DNA from: Aldehydirespirator sp965221215
GTDB lineage: Bacteria; Actinomycetota; Acidimicrobiia; Acidimicrobiales; Aldehydirespiratoraceae
Length of the DNA stretch: 64,000 nt
Direction: 5' to 3'
Assembly: GCA_965221215.1 (NCBI GenBank)
Contig: OZ244872.1
Location: 2,108,001 to 2,172,000 of the forward strand
Shown: positions 50,401 through 58,078 of the stretch, one piece after another
Layout: each line of letters starts with the position of its first letter
Position numbering within the stretch: the first letter of the stretch is position 1
Translations under genes and position numbers: made by a program
Notes under the pieces: generated by a model
Databases searched by the model: none
The model's input: only the letters and a program-made list of their open reading frames with translations
What the model was told of the DNA's origin: nothing

Positions 50401-50914
50401 GTCCGCGCACCTCGAGCCGGTCCAAGGCACCGACGGCCTGATGGATGGACAGGTAGGCCTCCACCGCGGCCGGCGCCGAGTCGGCGGTCAGCCGCGCCTC
50501 GGCCAAGAACTTCGAGACGGCGCGAGCCGCGCCCAGCCGGTCGCGTCCAAGCGCCCACAGGCCGTCGCGGATTCGCACCAACGGCTCGTTGAGGTGCTCC
50601 AGTTCAGCCGGGTCGAGGGCCGGGTCGGCGTCGAGTCGGGCGTCCAGTGCCCCCACCGAGGCCGTTGCCTCGTCGATGAGGGTCGCGAGCGTGTCGGCTG
50701 TCTCGGGCGAACCGAGCAGGAGTCGCAGCCCGGCGACCCCGCCCAGCAGCTCGTTGGCGGCCTGAAGCTGTTCGGCTGCGGTCGAGAGTTTGGGGGCGGA
50801 AGCGGCCGGTCCGGCGAGGGCGACAGAGGCCGCCTCAACCATGCCGATGACATCGGCAGCGTCGGGCACCGGCCGCGTCGAGGGGCGGCGCACGATGGCG
50901 ACTATCCCGCACAT
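47438..50914 (-). CDS. Oversized GlmS-like glutamine-fructose-6-phosphate aminotransferase
   Basis: 1158 residues, against about 610 for GlmS. It opens MCGIVAIV with the glutaminase Cys. An extra helical block of about 140 residues (20-160) precedes VRGRDSAG at 169-176. LAHTRWASVGIISEANAHPL and AVNGDVDNYAEL (262-308) complete the glutaminase. SIS motifs follow: AISQSGTTTDTNRTV (581-595), VASTKAFYSQVA (636-647), and GNGPNQVAAREVRIKLSELCYM. Residues from about 840 are an extra 320-residue region. The C-terminal catalytic-lysine tail of GlmS is not recognisable. Its place between glmM and acpS is that of glmS, so it probably makes glucosamine 6-phosphate, but the changes leave room for another reaction. 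Confidence 0.85.
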   Translation of the reverse strand: MCGIVAIVRRPSTRPVPDAADVIGMVEAASVALAGPAASAPKLSTAAEQLQAANELLGGVAGLRLLLGSPETADTLATLIDEATASVGALDARLDADPALDPAELEHLNEPLVRIRDGLWALGRDRLGAARAVSKFLAEARLTADSAPAAVEAYLSIHQAVGALDRLEVRGRDSAGLHLLISGHGLDRDDPAVAAAIDRRGHDPSFGAGSVRLVDGVLGIVYKTAAEIGELGDNTAALRAAVASDRLLAAALASAGARVLVLAHTRWASVGIISEANAHPLNSEVLGEDPPYVVGAVNGDVDNYAELFAAAGVRVPPAITTDSKTVPALMGRRLAAGLPPAEAFRRTVAECEGSVAVAVCTAGSPDRLQLALRGSGQALYVGLAVDTFIVASEPYGVVEETSRYLRMDGENVAGDADARGQIVELDGSRAGLIEGLVRQSYDGAPLPVAPGELSTASITTRDIDRGDHRHYLLKEIGEAPASFRKTLRGRIIDTADGPGLAIGGETLPTAVRAGLRDGSVSTVLAIGQGTAAVAGESFARCLRTLLADAEGAGSLDVAALPATELSAFHLKVDMSDTLVVAISQSGTTTDTNRTVDLVRARGAAVVAVVNRRNSDLAERADGVFYTSDGRDVEMSVASTKAFYSQVAAGCLLAVAFASEVAGDAVPAPCSVGAGEAAGDRGAESRRSLLESLRAMPEVLQTVLERRDGIAEAARSLAPVRRHWAVVGNGPNQVAAREVRIKLSELCYMSISSDATEDKKHIDLSAEPLVLVCAAGLSGSVADDVAKEVAIFGAHRAAPVVVADDGDTRFEGASAVLCVPRVDPRLAFLPATMVGHLFGYEAALAIDAGAQPLREARAAVEAAAARTDATAEEVLSLAGPALQQAGAAFTAGLGRGDYNGHLEASTAVRIVTLMRYATGLAPLDGYELELGRVGTPAAVIDDLEAALSVGIDELTRPVDAIRHQAKTVTVGISRSDQTLLEARLIRAALAAGAPRDSLSYSTVRALADLSPAVAEVQGHTRYRLDGPEKIAVVAQGGIATSIASRTLAAPSLTGSKRRVAVERRVLAARGRHDGRTVVFVPEVAAGAAVGITLLHVRFEDLLPAAAARSVMQGYRNRLSELRDAVTETEPAFDEDRLAEIAVVDLLTAPIGDVADHWRT

Positions 50915-50951
50915 CAGGCCAGAACCCTCACCGCATGCCGGTGCTGAGACT

Positions 50952-52409
50952 TCATGGCGACATCACCGCTTCGCCGACGCGGGCTGCGACCTGCTCGGCT
51001 TCGGCTCTGGCCGTGTCGTGGTCGGTTGCCTCCACCATCACCCGCACCAGCGGCTCGGTGCCCGACGGGCGCACCAGCACCCGGCCCGAGTCGCCGAGGC
51101 GGGCTGCGGCGTCGGCCGCGATCGGGCCGAGGGCTGCGTCGAGGTCGGCGGACCGGGCACCGGCCGGCAGCGGCACTCCCACCAGAATCTGGGGCATGCG
51201 GGTCATCGCCGCGGCGGTGAGGTCGCGCAGGCTCTGCCCGGAGCGCTTGACCGCATCCAGCAGCTGCACCGCGGTGAGCAGCCCATCGCCGGTAGTGGCC
51301 AGGTCGCGGAAGATCAGATGGCCGGACTGCTCGCCGCCGAGCACCAGGCCCTGCTCCTCCAGCGCCACGAGCACATGCCGGTCGCCCACCGGTGTCTCAA
51401 CCACCCCAATGCCGCGGCCGGCCATGGCCCGGCGCAGCCCGAGGTTGGCCATGACGGTGACCACCACCGCGTCCCCGCTGAGCCGGCCCCGCGAAGCGCG
51501 GTCGATGGCGCACACCGCGAGGATCTGGTCGCCGTCCACCAAGTCGCCGCGGCCGTCGACGGCCAGCACCCGGTCGGCGTCTCCGTCGAAGGCGAGGCCG
51601 ACGTCGGCGCCGGAGGCCGCCACTGCGGCTTGCAGGCTCTCGGGATGCAGCGACCCGCAGCCGTCGTTGATGTTGTGGCCGTCGGGATCGGCATGGATCG
51701 CCTCAACGTCGGCGCCCAGGCTGCGCAGGCACTCGGGCGCGCCGCGGCACGCCGCGCCGTTGGCCGCGTCGACCACGATGCGCAGCCCAGCCAGGTCGCG
51801 TCCCTCAATGCTCGCGGCCACCGCGTGGACGTGGCGACGGTGTGCCAGTTCCCCCGCCTCGACGTCTGCCGCAGCCGGGCTGGGCCGGAGGCGGTGCTTC
51901 CGGTCCCCAGCCGCAACCGTCGGGCCGCTTCCAGGGGCGCGTCCCGCGCCGCAGCCTCCGGAATCGGCCGAGTCGAGGCCGTCTCTCGCGCCGGCCGCTG
52001 CGCCGCTGGGCAGGTCTTCGAGCAGCTCGCGATAGCGCCGCTCCACGGCATGCTGGACCTCGTCGCTCAGCTTGCGGCCCCCGGGCGCGAACAGCTTCAC
52101 ACCGTTGTCGTGCCACGGGTTGTGCGATGCCGACACCACCGCTCCGGCAACCTGCTCGTCCTGGCACCAGCGGGCCACCGCCGGGGTGGGAACCACGCCC
52201 AGGTCGGCCGCCGACCCTCCGGCCCGCTCCACCCCCCGACGCAGGGCCTCCGCCAGCGCCAGCCCGGAGGCCCTGGTGTCGCGCCCGACCGCGAACCGCT
52301 CCGAACCCAGAACATGGCCGGCGGCCTGGCCCACCGCGCCCACCAAGTGCTCTGTCAGCGGCCCGCGGGTGTCGCCGCGCACTCCGTCGGTGCCGAACGC
52401 CAAGGTCAT
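50952..52409 (-). CDS. glmM: Phosphoglucosamine mutase GlmM
   Basis: A 485-residue alpha-D-phosphohexomutase that converts glucosamine 6-phosphate to the 1-phosphate for UDP-GlcNAc. AFGTDGVRG opens it; VVSASHNPWHDNGVK has the phosphoserine; LAFDGDADRVLAVD binds Mg; LVRPSGTEPLVRVM binds phosphate. About 45 extra residues (around 150-195, rich in Gly, Ala, Asp and Arg) interrupt the usual link between the first two domains. ATG 52409 gives the normal start. It lies between rpsI and the glmS-like gene. Confidence 0.95.
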   Translation of the reverse strand: MTLAFGTDGVRGDTRGPLTEHLVGAVGQAAGHVLGSERFAVGRDTRASGLALAEALRRGVERAGGSAADLGVVPTPAVARWCQDEQVAGAVVSASHNPWHDNGVKLFAPGGRKLSDEVQHAVERRYRELLEDLPSGAAAGARDGLDSADSGGCGAGRAPGSGPTVAAGDRKHRLRPSPAAADVEAGELAHRRHVHAVAASIEGRDLAGLRIVVDAANGAACRGAPECLRSLGADVEAIHADPDGHNINDGCGSLHPESLQAAVAASGADVGLAFDGDADRVLAVDGRGDLVDGDQILAVCAIDRASRGRLSGDAVVVTVMANLGLRRAMAGRGIGVVETPVGDRHVLVALEEQGLVLGGEQSGHLIFRDLATTGDGLLTAVQLLDAVKRSGQSLRDLTAAAMTRMPQILVGVPLPAGARSADLDAALGPIAADAAARLGDSGRVLVRPSGTEPLVRVMVEATDHDTARAEAEQVAARVGEAVMSP

Positions 52410-52473
52410 GCTTTGCCCGCAGTCCGCGCGCCCGCCGAGCCCGCCGCCGGGTGCGCCGTTCGGGGCGCCGCGG

Positions 52474-52866
52474 TCAGCGCTTGCTGTACTGCGGCGCCTT
52501 GCGTGCCTTCTTGAGGCCGTACTTCTTCGCTTCCTTCTTGCGGGGGTCGCGAGTGAGGTACCCGCCCTTCTTGAGCGTGTCGCGCAGCTCGGGCTCCACC
52601 TCCACCAGCCCTCGGGAGATGCCCAGGCGCAGCGCTCCGGCCTGCCCGCTGGAGCCGCCGCCATGGATGGTGGCCTCCACGTCGTAGCGGCCCTCGGTGG
52701 CGGTGGCGGTGAGGGGTTCGATGATCTGCGTCTGGTGGGCCCGCGACGGGAAGTACTCCTCGGCGGTGCGACCGTTGATGGTGACGACTCCGGCGCCGGT
52801 GCGCAGCCGGACCCGGGCCACAGACCGCTTGCGGCGTCCGGTTGCTTGCACGAGCGGAGCAGTCAT
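52474..52866 (-). CDS. rpsI: 30S ribosomal protein S9
   Basis: A 130-residue S9. ATGRRKRSVARVRL near the start and the C-terminal RDPRKKEAKKYGLKKARKAPQYSKR tail (limits 106-130) are diagnostic; the final Lys-Arg reaches the P-site tRNA. It follows rplM by 31 bp, the universal pair, and is followed by glmM. Confidence 0.98.
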   Translation of the reverse strand: MTAPLVQATGRRKRSVARVRLRTGAGVVTINGRTAEEYFPSRAHQTQIIEPLTATATEGRYDVEATIHGGGSSGQAGALRLGISRGLVEVEPELRDTLKKGGYLTRDPRKKEAKKYGLKKARKAPQYSKR

Positions 52867-52897
52867 TGTGACCTCACCTCGATCATCGGAAGGCGTC

Positions 52898-53344
52898 TCA
52901 TCGGGCCCGGGCGTGCTCGATGGCGTAGGGCTGGGGCTTCTGGGCGGCGTGGGGGTGGGTGGGTCCGGCGTAGACCTTCAGCTTGCTGATCTGGGCCCGG
53001 CCCAGCCTCGTCTTGGGCAGCATGCCCCGGATGGTGTCGCGCAGGGCCTCGTCGGGGCGGCGGGCCAGCTTGGCACCGTAGGTCTCGGTGCGCAGGCCGC
53101 CGGGGTAGCCGGAGTGGCGGTAGACCCGCTTCGAGTCGGCTTTGCCCGCGGTGAGCACCACCTTGTCGGCGTTGACGATCACCACATGGTCGCCGGTGTC
53201 GATGTGGGGAGCGAAGGTGGGCTTGTGCTTGCCCCGCAGCAGGGTCGCGACCTCGGTGGCGAGCCGCCCGAGCACCATGCCCTCGGCATCGACGACATGC
53301 CAGCTGCGCTCGATCTCAGAGGCTTTGGGGCTGTAGGTCGCCAC
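52898..53344 (-). CDS. rplM: 50S ribosomal protein L13
   Basis: A 148-residue L13. RSWHVVDAEGMVLGRLAT and HVVIVNADKVVLTAGKA, then VYRHSGYPGGLRTET and IRGMLPKTRLGR, are the family blocks. The GTG at 53344 has GGGAG 6 nt upstream. In most actinobacteria truA lies directly upstream; here an opposite-strand ATPase gene and its repeats have been inserted. Confidence 0.98.
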   Translation of the reverse strand: MATYSPKASEIERSWHVVDAEGMVLGRLATEVATLLRGKHKPTFAPHIDTGDHVVIVNADKVVLTAGKADSKRVYRHSGYPGGLRTETYGAKLARRPDEALRDTIRGMLPKTRLGRAQISKLKVYAGPTHPHAAQKPQPYAIEHARAR

Positions 53345-53460
53345 ATTCGCTCCCGTCGGTTCGTGGTCGGACTGAAGACAGCCCCACGGGTCCAAGCGAC
53401 CGCCCAGACCGGCCCCTCAGGCTAGGCCCACCCCCAACAAACAACAATCCACCGACCCGC

Positions 53461-53550
53461 CCCCATTCTGTTATCCAGACTATCCCCAAAATGTTGTATA
53501 GAATCTTCTCAAAACGTTATATGAAATCCCCCTAAAGTGTTATATGATCC
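53461..53550 (+). repeat. Four degenerate 22-bp direct repeats upstream of the AAA ATPase gene
   Basis: Units start at about 53461, 53484, 53508 and 53529. The common form is a C-run followed by AAA and TGTTATATGA; the last two are closest (CGTTATATGA and TGTTATATGA). The spacing of 21-24 bp is two helical turns, as for cooperatively bound operators. The block is AT-rich and ends 30 bp before the start codon. Confidence 0.6.
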
Positions 53551-53580
53551 GAAGGCATCATGTGGACAGGAGGCCCGCCA

Positions 53581-54876
53581 ATGGATGACCGACGACGCCC
53601 CTTCCCGAGCTACCGACCGAGACTGGCGGAAGACGATATCGGGGCCGCGTTGAGCCGGCGCGGCGCGGTGCTCATCGAGGGTGTGCGCTGGTGCGGCAAG
53701 ACCTCGACCGCGCTTCGGTTCGCAAACAGCGCACTACGACTTGACGACGCGGACGACCGGGTGCTGGCTGACACCGACCCATCCGAGGCGCTACGCGGGG
53801 GTACTCCCCGCCTCATCGACGAATGGCAGAACGCTCCGCTGCTGTGGAACCGGATCCGGCGCGAGTGCGACGAGCGAGCCGCCCCCGGCCAGTTCATCCT
53901 CACCGGCTCGGCCTCGCCCGGCGAGGACATCACCCGCCACACCGGCACGGGCCGCATCGCACGGGTGACGATGCGGCCCATGTCGCTGTTCGAGACAGGC
54001 GCCTCCGACGGTTCGGCTTCTCTGCGGCGGATATTCGCGGGCAGCACGATCGCCGGGGCAGCCCGCAGCGAAATCGGGCTGCGCGACATCGCTTCGTGGA
54101 TCTGCGCGGGAGGCTGGCCGGCACACATCGGCCTCAATGAGACCACGGCTCGGCGCTCGGCACGCGACCATCTCGAAGAGTCGATCCTCGTCGATGTACG
54201 CGCCGCCAATGGAGTGCGCCATGACCGTGAGGCGCTGATGAGCCTCGCCCGGTCGATTGCCCGCAACGTGGCTACCGAGGCTCGCACCTCCAAGTTGGTC
54301 GCCGACATGGCCGGACCCGACCGCGATGACACGGCGGCGAATGTCTGGCGCCAGACAATCACCGCGTACCTTGGCGCGCTGAAGCGGATCTTCCTGCTGG
54401 AGGAACAGCCCGCCTGGCCCGGCCACCTCAGGTCGAGGGCCGTGCTGCGCAAAGCCCCCAAGCGGCACTTCGTCGACCCTTCGCTGGCCGCTGCCGCGCT
54501 GCGAGCATCATCAGAGCAGCTCCTAGCCGACACCAGCACGCTCGGCCTGCTGTTCGAGTCGCTCGCGGTGCGTGATCTGCGAATCTACAGCGACCGCCAG
54601 TCGGCGGCGGTGTACCACTATCGAGACAGCGACAACTTAAAGGTCGACGCGATCATCTCCCGCGACGACGGAGCCTGGCTTGCCGCCGAGATCAAACTGA
54701 GCCACCACAGCGACACCGTGGACCAGGCCGCCACCAGTTTGCTGCGCCTACGCGACAAGGTCGCCCCATCGCGCCAGGCAGACCTAGCGGGCCTGCTAGT
54801 CATCACCGCACGCGGCCCAGCGCACCGCCGCCCCGACGGAGTGCAAGTAGTCCCCATCACCAGCCTCGGCCCCTGA
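53581..54876 (+). CDS. AAA ATPase with DUF4143 domain
   Basis: A 431-residue protein. Walker A is IEGVRWCGKTSTA (about residues 34-46), Walker B PRLIDEWQN near 80-88, and LTGSAS is a sensor-like motif, all as in the AAA_14 group. The C-terminal DUF4143 part contains KVDAIISRDDGAWLAAEIKLS, a D...ExK pattern like PD-(D/E)xK nucleases. ATG 53581 has AGGAGG 7 nt upstream. It is the only plus-strand gene between 44434 and 64000, splits the truA-rplM pair and has a repeat array upstream, so it is probably acquired. The cellular role of this family is not established. Confidence 0.85.
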   Translation: MDDRRRPFPSYRPRLAEDDIGAALSRRGAVLIEGVRWCGKTSTALRFANSALRLDDADDRVLADTDPSEALRGGTPRLIDEWQNAPLLWNRIRRECDERAAPGQFILTGSASPGEDITRHTGTGRIARVTMRPMSLFETGASDGSASLRRIFAGSTIAGAARSEIGLRDIASWICAGGWPAHIGLNETTARRSARDHLEESILVDVRAANGVRHDREALMSLARSIARNVATEARTSKLVADMAGPDRDDTAANVWRQTITAYLGALKRIFLLEEQPAWPGHLRSRAVLRKAPKRHFVDPSLAAAALRASSEQLLADTSTLGLLFESLAVRDLRIYSDRQSAAVYHYRDSDNLKVDAIISRDDGAWLAAEIKLSHHSDTVDQAATSLLRLRDKVAPSRQADLAGLLVITARGPAHRRPDGVQVVPITSLGP

Positions 54877-55235
54877 GAATATCAAGGACTCCGATTGCCA
54901 ACTGCAGGGCCGCTGCCCGAGCAAGCGGACCTCACCGCGGGAGCTGCGCCATGCAGTGAGTCAAAGCCAGAACCTCCGCTTGGAGGCCGAGCGAATAGGC
55001 GAGCGATTCCGGCCCATACGGGCGAGGCCGTGGGCTGTGGCGCTGGGGTTTGGCGGCCCGTGAGCGCAGCGAACAAGAGCGGGGAATACCCCGCCGTGAC
55101 GAAACAGGCCCTCACCTATTTGCGCTCCCTCTAAGGCCGTCGAGTTGTCGAGTCCGGCTCAGCCGCTGCGCTCGCTTGGTGAGCACCTGGTAGCGGCCGA
55201 TACCTCGTGAGGGCGGCTGAGGCATTGGGGCCGGG
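54877..55235. other. Spacer after the AAA ATPase gene, mostly dispersed element
   Basis: The 359-bp gap between two convergent genes holds one full dispersed element (about 54985-55137). The flanks, 54877-54984 and 55138-55235, contain no gene, hairpin or repeat that I can support. Confidence 0.6.
54985..55137 (+). repeat. Dispersed gene-end element, copy 9 (full)
   Basis: The edge GGAGGCCGAGCGAATAGG is at about 54982-54999, the hairpin arm GGCCC/ATAC/GGGC near 55013, and the core at 55054-55083. It lies about 110 bp after the AAA ATPase stop. Beyond the core, CTCACCTATTTGCGCTCCCTC resembles the distal edge seen in other copies. Confidence 0.82.
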
Positions 55236-56009
55236 CTATTCGTAGAGGGCGGTCCATAGGACTAGGCCTTGGGGTGGGGCTGGGCTGGGGGCTGCGCTGC
55301 GATCTCGGGCTGCGATGATCTTGCCCACGTCTGACGGCTTGTGGCGGCCCCGGCCCACCGACACCAGCAGCGCCACCAGCGAGCGCACCATCTGGTGGCA
55401 GAACGAGCTGGCCTCGATCTCGAACACCGCCACATCCCCCTCGATCCACCACACCGCCCGCCGCACGGTGCGCACCATCGACTGGTCGGGATGCGACGGA
55501 TTGCGGCGGCAGAACGAGCTGAAGTCGTGGTCGCCCAGCAGCCGGTCGGCCGCGGTGCGCATGGCCCGCAGATCCAGCGGATGCTCCACATGCCAGCACA
55601 GCCCGCCCGCCAGCGGATTGGGAACCGGCGCGTTCAGGATCCGGTACCGATACACCCGGCCGGTGCACGAGTGCCGGGCGTCGAAGTCGGCGGCGGCCAC
55701 GCTGGCCCTCGACGCCGCGATGTGAGGACCGCACATGCGGTTGACGGCCCGCACCAGCCGCACCGGGTCGGCCCGCTCCACATCGGCGTCGAAGGAGACC
55801 ACCTGGGCCCGGGCGTGCACGCCCCGGTCGGTGCGGCCCGCACACACCAGATCAACAGGGTGGCCCAGCACCCGGCCGAGGGCGTCGCCCAGGGCCCCGG
55901 CAACGGTGGGCACCCCCTCGTTGCGGGCGAAGCCGTGATAGTGCGAGCCGTCGTAGGCCACCGTCATCCGCATCCGGACAACCCCGACCAGTTCGCCGCT
56001 ACCGGACAA
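55236..56009 (-). CDS. truA: tRNA pseudouridine(38-40) synthase TruA
   Basis: A 257-residue synthase that modifies the anticodon arm. CAGRTDRGVHARAQVV carries the catalytic Asp; MTVAYDGSHYHGFARN opens the domain; ASSFCHQMVRSLVALLV is the C-terminal family motif. The start is uncertain: TTG 56009 gives the full frame, but GTG or ATG codons just before MRMTVAYDG are as likely. It follows rplQ by 49 bp, the common actinobacterial order. Confidence 0.94.
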   Translation of the reverse strand: MSGSGELVGVVRMRMTVAYDGSHYHGFARNEGVPTVAGALGDALGRVLGHPVDLVCAGRTDRGVHARAQVVSFDADVERADPVRLVRAVNRMCGPHIAASRASVAAADFDARHSCTGRVYRYRILNAPVPNPLAGGLCWHVEHPLDLRAMRTAADRLLGDHDFSSFCRRNPSHPDQSMVRTVRRAVWWIEGDVAVFEIEASSFCHQMVRSLVALLVSVGRGRHKPSDVGKIIAARDRSAAPSPAPPQGLVLWTALYE

Positions 56010-56058
56010 TCAGAGGCTCCCCATACATGCCCCCACCCCCCGTGGGGTGAAGAGTGTC

Positions 56059-56412
56059 TTAGACGAGTTCTATTCGGGCCATGGGGGCGTTGTCGCCTTG
56101 GCGGGGGCCGAGCTTGACGATGCGGGTGTAGCCGCCAGGCCGGTCAACGTAGCGGGGGCCGATGTCGTCGAAGAGCTTGGACGCCATCTCCCGATCGCCC
56201 AGGAACCTCACCACCTGCCGGTGGTTGTGCACGCCGCCGCGGCGGGCCTTGGTGATCATCTTCTCGGCGATGGGGCGCACCGCCTTGGCCTTGGCCTCGG
56301 TGGTGGTGATGCCCTCGGCCGCGATCAGCGACGCCACGAGATTGGCCATCATCAGCTTCTGATGACGGCTGCTGCCCCCGAAGCGGGGACCCTTGCGGGG
56401 GCGGGCGGGCAC
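56059..56412 (-). CDS. rplQ: 50S ribosomal protein L17
   Basis: A 117-residue L17. GSSRHQKLMMANLVASLI and GGYTRIVKLGPRQGDNAPMA are its hallmarks. The GTG start at 56412 shares its last base pair position with the rpoA TAG (TAGTG), so the two are coupled. It ends the alpha operon before truA. Confidence 0.97.
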   Translation of the reverse strand: MPARPRKGPRFGGSSRHQKLMMANLVASLIAAEGITTTEAKAKAVRPIAEKMITKARRGGVHNHRQVVRFLGDREMASKLFDDIGPRYVDRPGGYTRIVKLGPRQGDNAPMARIELV

Positions 56413-57356
56413 TAGTTCTCGGCTCCTCGCAACGACAGCCCCATCTCGTCGAGCTTGGCCACTACCTCGTCGAGGCTCTTGTCGCCGAAGTTGGTGATGG
56501 CCAGCAGATCATCGGGGGTCTTGTCCAGCAACTCGTTCACCGTGTTGATCTGGGCCCGCTTGAGACAGTTGCGGGGGCGCTCGGTGAGCTCGAGGTCCTC
56601 CACCATGAGCTCGGCCTCGGCGTCGACTTGGGCCAACGACATGATCTCGCCCAGCTCCAGGCCCCGCGGCTCGTCGCTCATCTCCTCGATCATCTGGATC
56701 AGGCTGCGCAGCGTGGCCCCGGCCGAGGCCACCGCTTCGGTCGGGGAGATCGAGCCGTCGGTCTCCACGTCGAGCATGAGCTGGTCGTAGTCGGTGGACT
56801 GCTCCACCCGGGTGTCCTCCACACTGAAGGCGACCCGCCGCACCGGCGAATAGATCGAATCGACGGGAATCACACCGATGGCCGCGGCCAGCTCCTTGTT
56901 CTCCTCGGCCGACACATAGCCGCGGCCCCGGGCCACGGTGATGTCGAGGGACAGCCGGCCGGACTTGTTCAGCGTGGCGATCGGCGCCTCCGGGTTGAGG
57001 ATCTCCACATCGGAATGGCGCCCGATGTCGCCTGCGGTGACGTCGGCCGGGCCGCGGGCGTCGAGCCGCAGCGTGACCGGCTCCTCGCTCTTCACCACCA
57101 GCACCAGATCCTTGAGGTTCAAGATGATGTCGGTGACGTCCTCGGCCACGCCGGCAATGGTGGCGAACTCGTGCAGGGCGCCGTCGAAGCGAACCTGTGT
57201 GACGGCCGCGCCCGGAATGGACGACAGCAGCGTGCGCCGCAGCGAGTTGCCGAGCGTGTGGCCGAAGCCGGGCTCGAGCGGGCCGATCGCGAACCGCTGC
57301 CGATTGCCGTCGGCCGGCTCGAGCACTTCGACGGTCGGGCGCTGCATAACAAGCAT
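56412..57356 (-). CDS. rpoA: RNA polymerase alpha subunit
   Basis: A 314-residue alpha subunit. The N-terminal assembly domain shows LEPGFGHTLGNSLRRTLLSS, the dimer and beta contacts. The C-terminal domain (about 245-314) shows RPRNCLKRAQINTVNELL and LLAITNFGDKSLDEV, which bind UP elements and activators. ATG 57356 has GAGGAG upstream. It follows rpsD by 63 bp. Confidence 0.98.
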   Translation of the reverse strand: MLVMQRPTVEVLEPADGNRQRFAIGPLEPGFGHTLGNSLRRTLLSSIPGAAVTQVRFDGALHEFATIAGVAEDVTDIILNLKDLVLVVKSEEPVTLRLDARGPADVTAGDIGRHSDVEILNPEAPIATLNKSGRLSLDITVARGRGYVSAEENKELAAAIGVIPVDSIYSPVRRVAFSVEDTRVEQSTDYDQLMLDVETDGSISPTEAVASAGATLRSLIQMIEEMSDEPRGLELGEIMSLAQVDAEAELMVEDLELTERPRNCLKRAQINTVNELLDKTPDDLLAITNFGDKSLDEVVAKLDEMGLSLRGAEN

Positions 57357-57419
57357 GGGGGACTCCTCGACTCTGTTGCGTCAATAGGTTTCGACGACTC
57401 GATGCCGCCGGGGGACGGG

Positions 57420-58037
57420 CTACTTGGAGTACAGCTCGACGATGAGCTGCTCACGGATCGGCACGTCGATCTGCTCCCGCATGGGCAGCTCGCGCACCGT
57501 GGAGGTGAAGCTGTCGGCACCGGGATCGATCCACGCGGGCGGGGTGCGGTCGAGCACGTCGACGTTCCACTGGAGGGTGGCCGAGTTGCGGATCTTGTCT
57601 CGCAATTCGACCACGTCGCCCTTGCGCAGCCGGTAGCTGGGGATGGTCACCCGGGAACCGTTCACGTTGAGGTGGCCGTGGTTGACCAGCTGGCGGGCCT
57701 GGGGACGGGTGGCGCCCCAGCCCATGCGGTAGACGAAGTTGTCGAGGCGCAGCTCCAGGAACCGCAGCATGTTCTCGCCGGTCACGCCCTGGCGGCGGCT
57801 GGCCTCGGCGAACAGGTTGCGGAACTGGCGCTCGGTCAGCCCGTAGGTGTGGCGGGCCTTCTGCTTCTCCTGCATCTGCACCAGGAATTCCGACGCGGTG
57901 CTGCGCCGCCGCGAACGGCCCCGGTCGCCGGGCGGGTAGGGCCGACGGTCGAGGGCGAGCGCCTCGCCCTTGGTGCCCCAGATGTTGGTGTTGAGCCGGC
58001 GCGACACCCGCGCCTTGGGCCCCGTATAGCGTGACAT
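57420..58037 (-). CDS. rpsD: 30S ribosomal protein S4
   Basis: A 205-residue S4 of the type without zinc cysteines. MSRYTGPKARVSRRL opens it; an S4 RNA-binding domain lies around residues 95-160 (RLDNFVYRMGWG; ARQLVNHGHLNVNG). It binds 16S rRNA first in assembly and often regulates its own operon. AGGAGG lies 5 nt before ATG 58037, inside a short upstream ORF that copies the S4 start. Confidence 0.98.
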   Translation of the reverse strand: MSRYTGPKARVSRRLNTNIWGTKGEALALDRRPYPPGDRGRSRRRSTASEFLVQMQEKQKARHTYGLTERQFRNLFAEASRRQGVTGENMLRFLELRLDNFVYRMGWGATRPQARQLVNHGHLNVNGSRVTIPSYRLRKGDVVELRDKIRNSATLQWNVDVLDRTPPAWIDPGADSFTSTVRELPMREQIDVPIREQLIVELYSK

Positions 58038-58038
58038 G

Positions 58039-58077
58039 TCAGCCTCCTGCCGCCTTCGGCCCCGTGTAACGCGACAC
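58039..58077 (-). CDS. 12-residue upstream ORF copying the start of rpsD
   Basis: GTG 58077 starts one base after the rpsK TGA and the frame reads VSRYTGPKAAGG before a TGA at 58039, one base before the rpsD ATG. S4 itself begins MSRYTGPKAR. The DNA of the two starts matches at nearly every position over about 30 bp. The mini-ORF carries the AGGAGG used by rpsD. It may couple rpsK to rpsD or be a decayed duplication. Confidence 0.5.
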   Translation of the reverse strand: MSRYTGPKAAGG

Positions 58078-58078
58078 T

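Noticed and set aside
49208..50947. Plus-strand open frame of 579 codons opposite the glmS-like gene
   Set aside because: No motifs, skewed Gly/Arg/His content and full overlap with recognisable GlmS motifs on the other strand.
53345..55235. Possible prophage or integrative element around the AAA ATPase gene
   Set aside because: Only one gene is inserted; there is no integrase, tRNA target or flanking att-like repeat.
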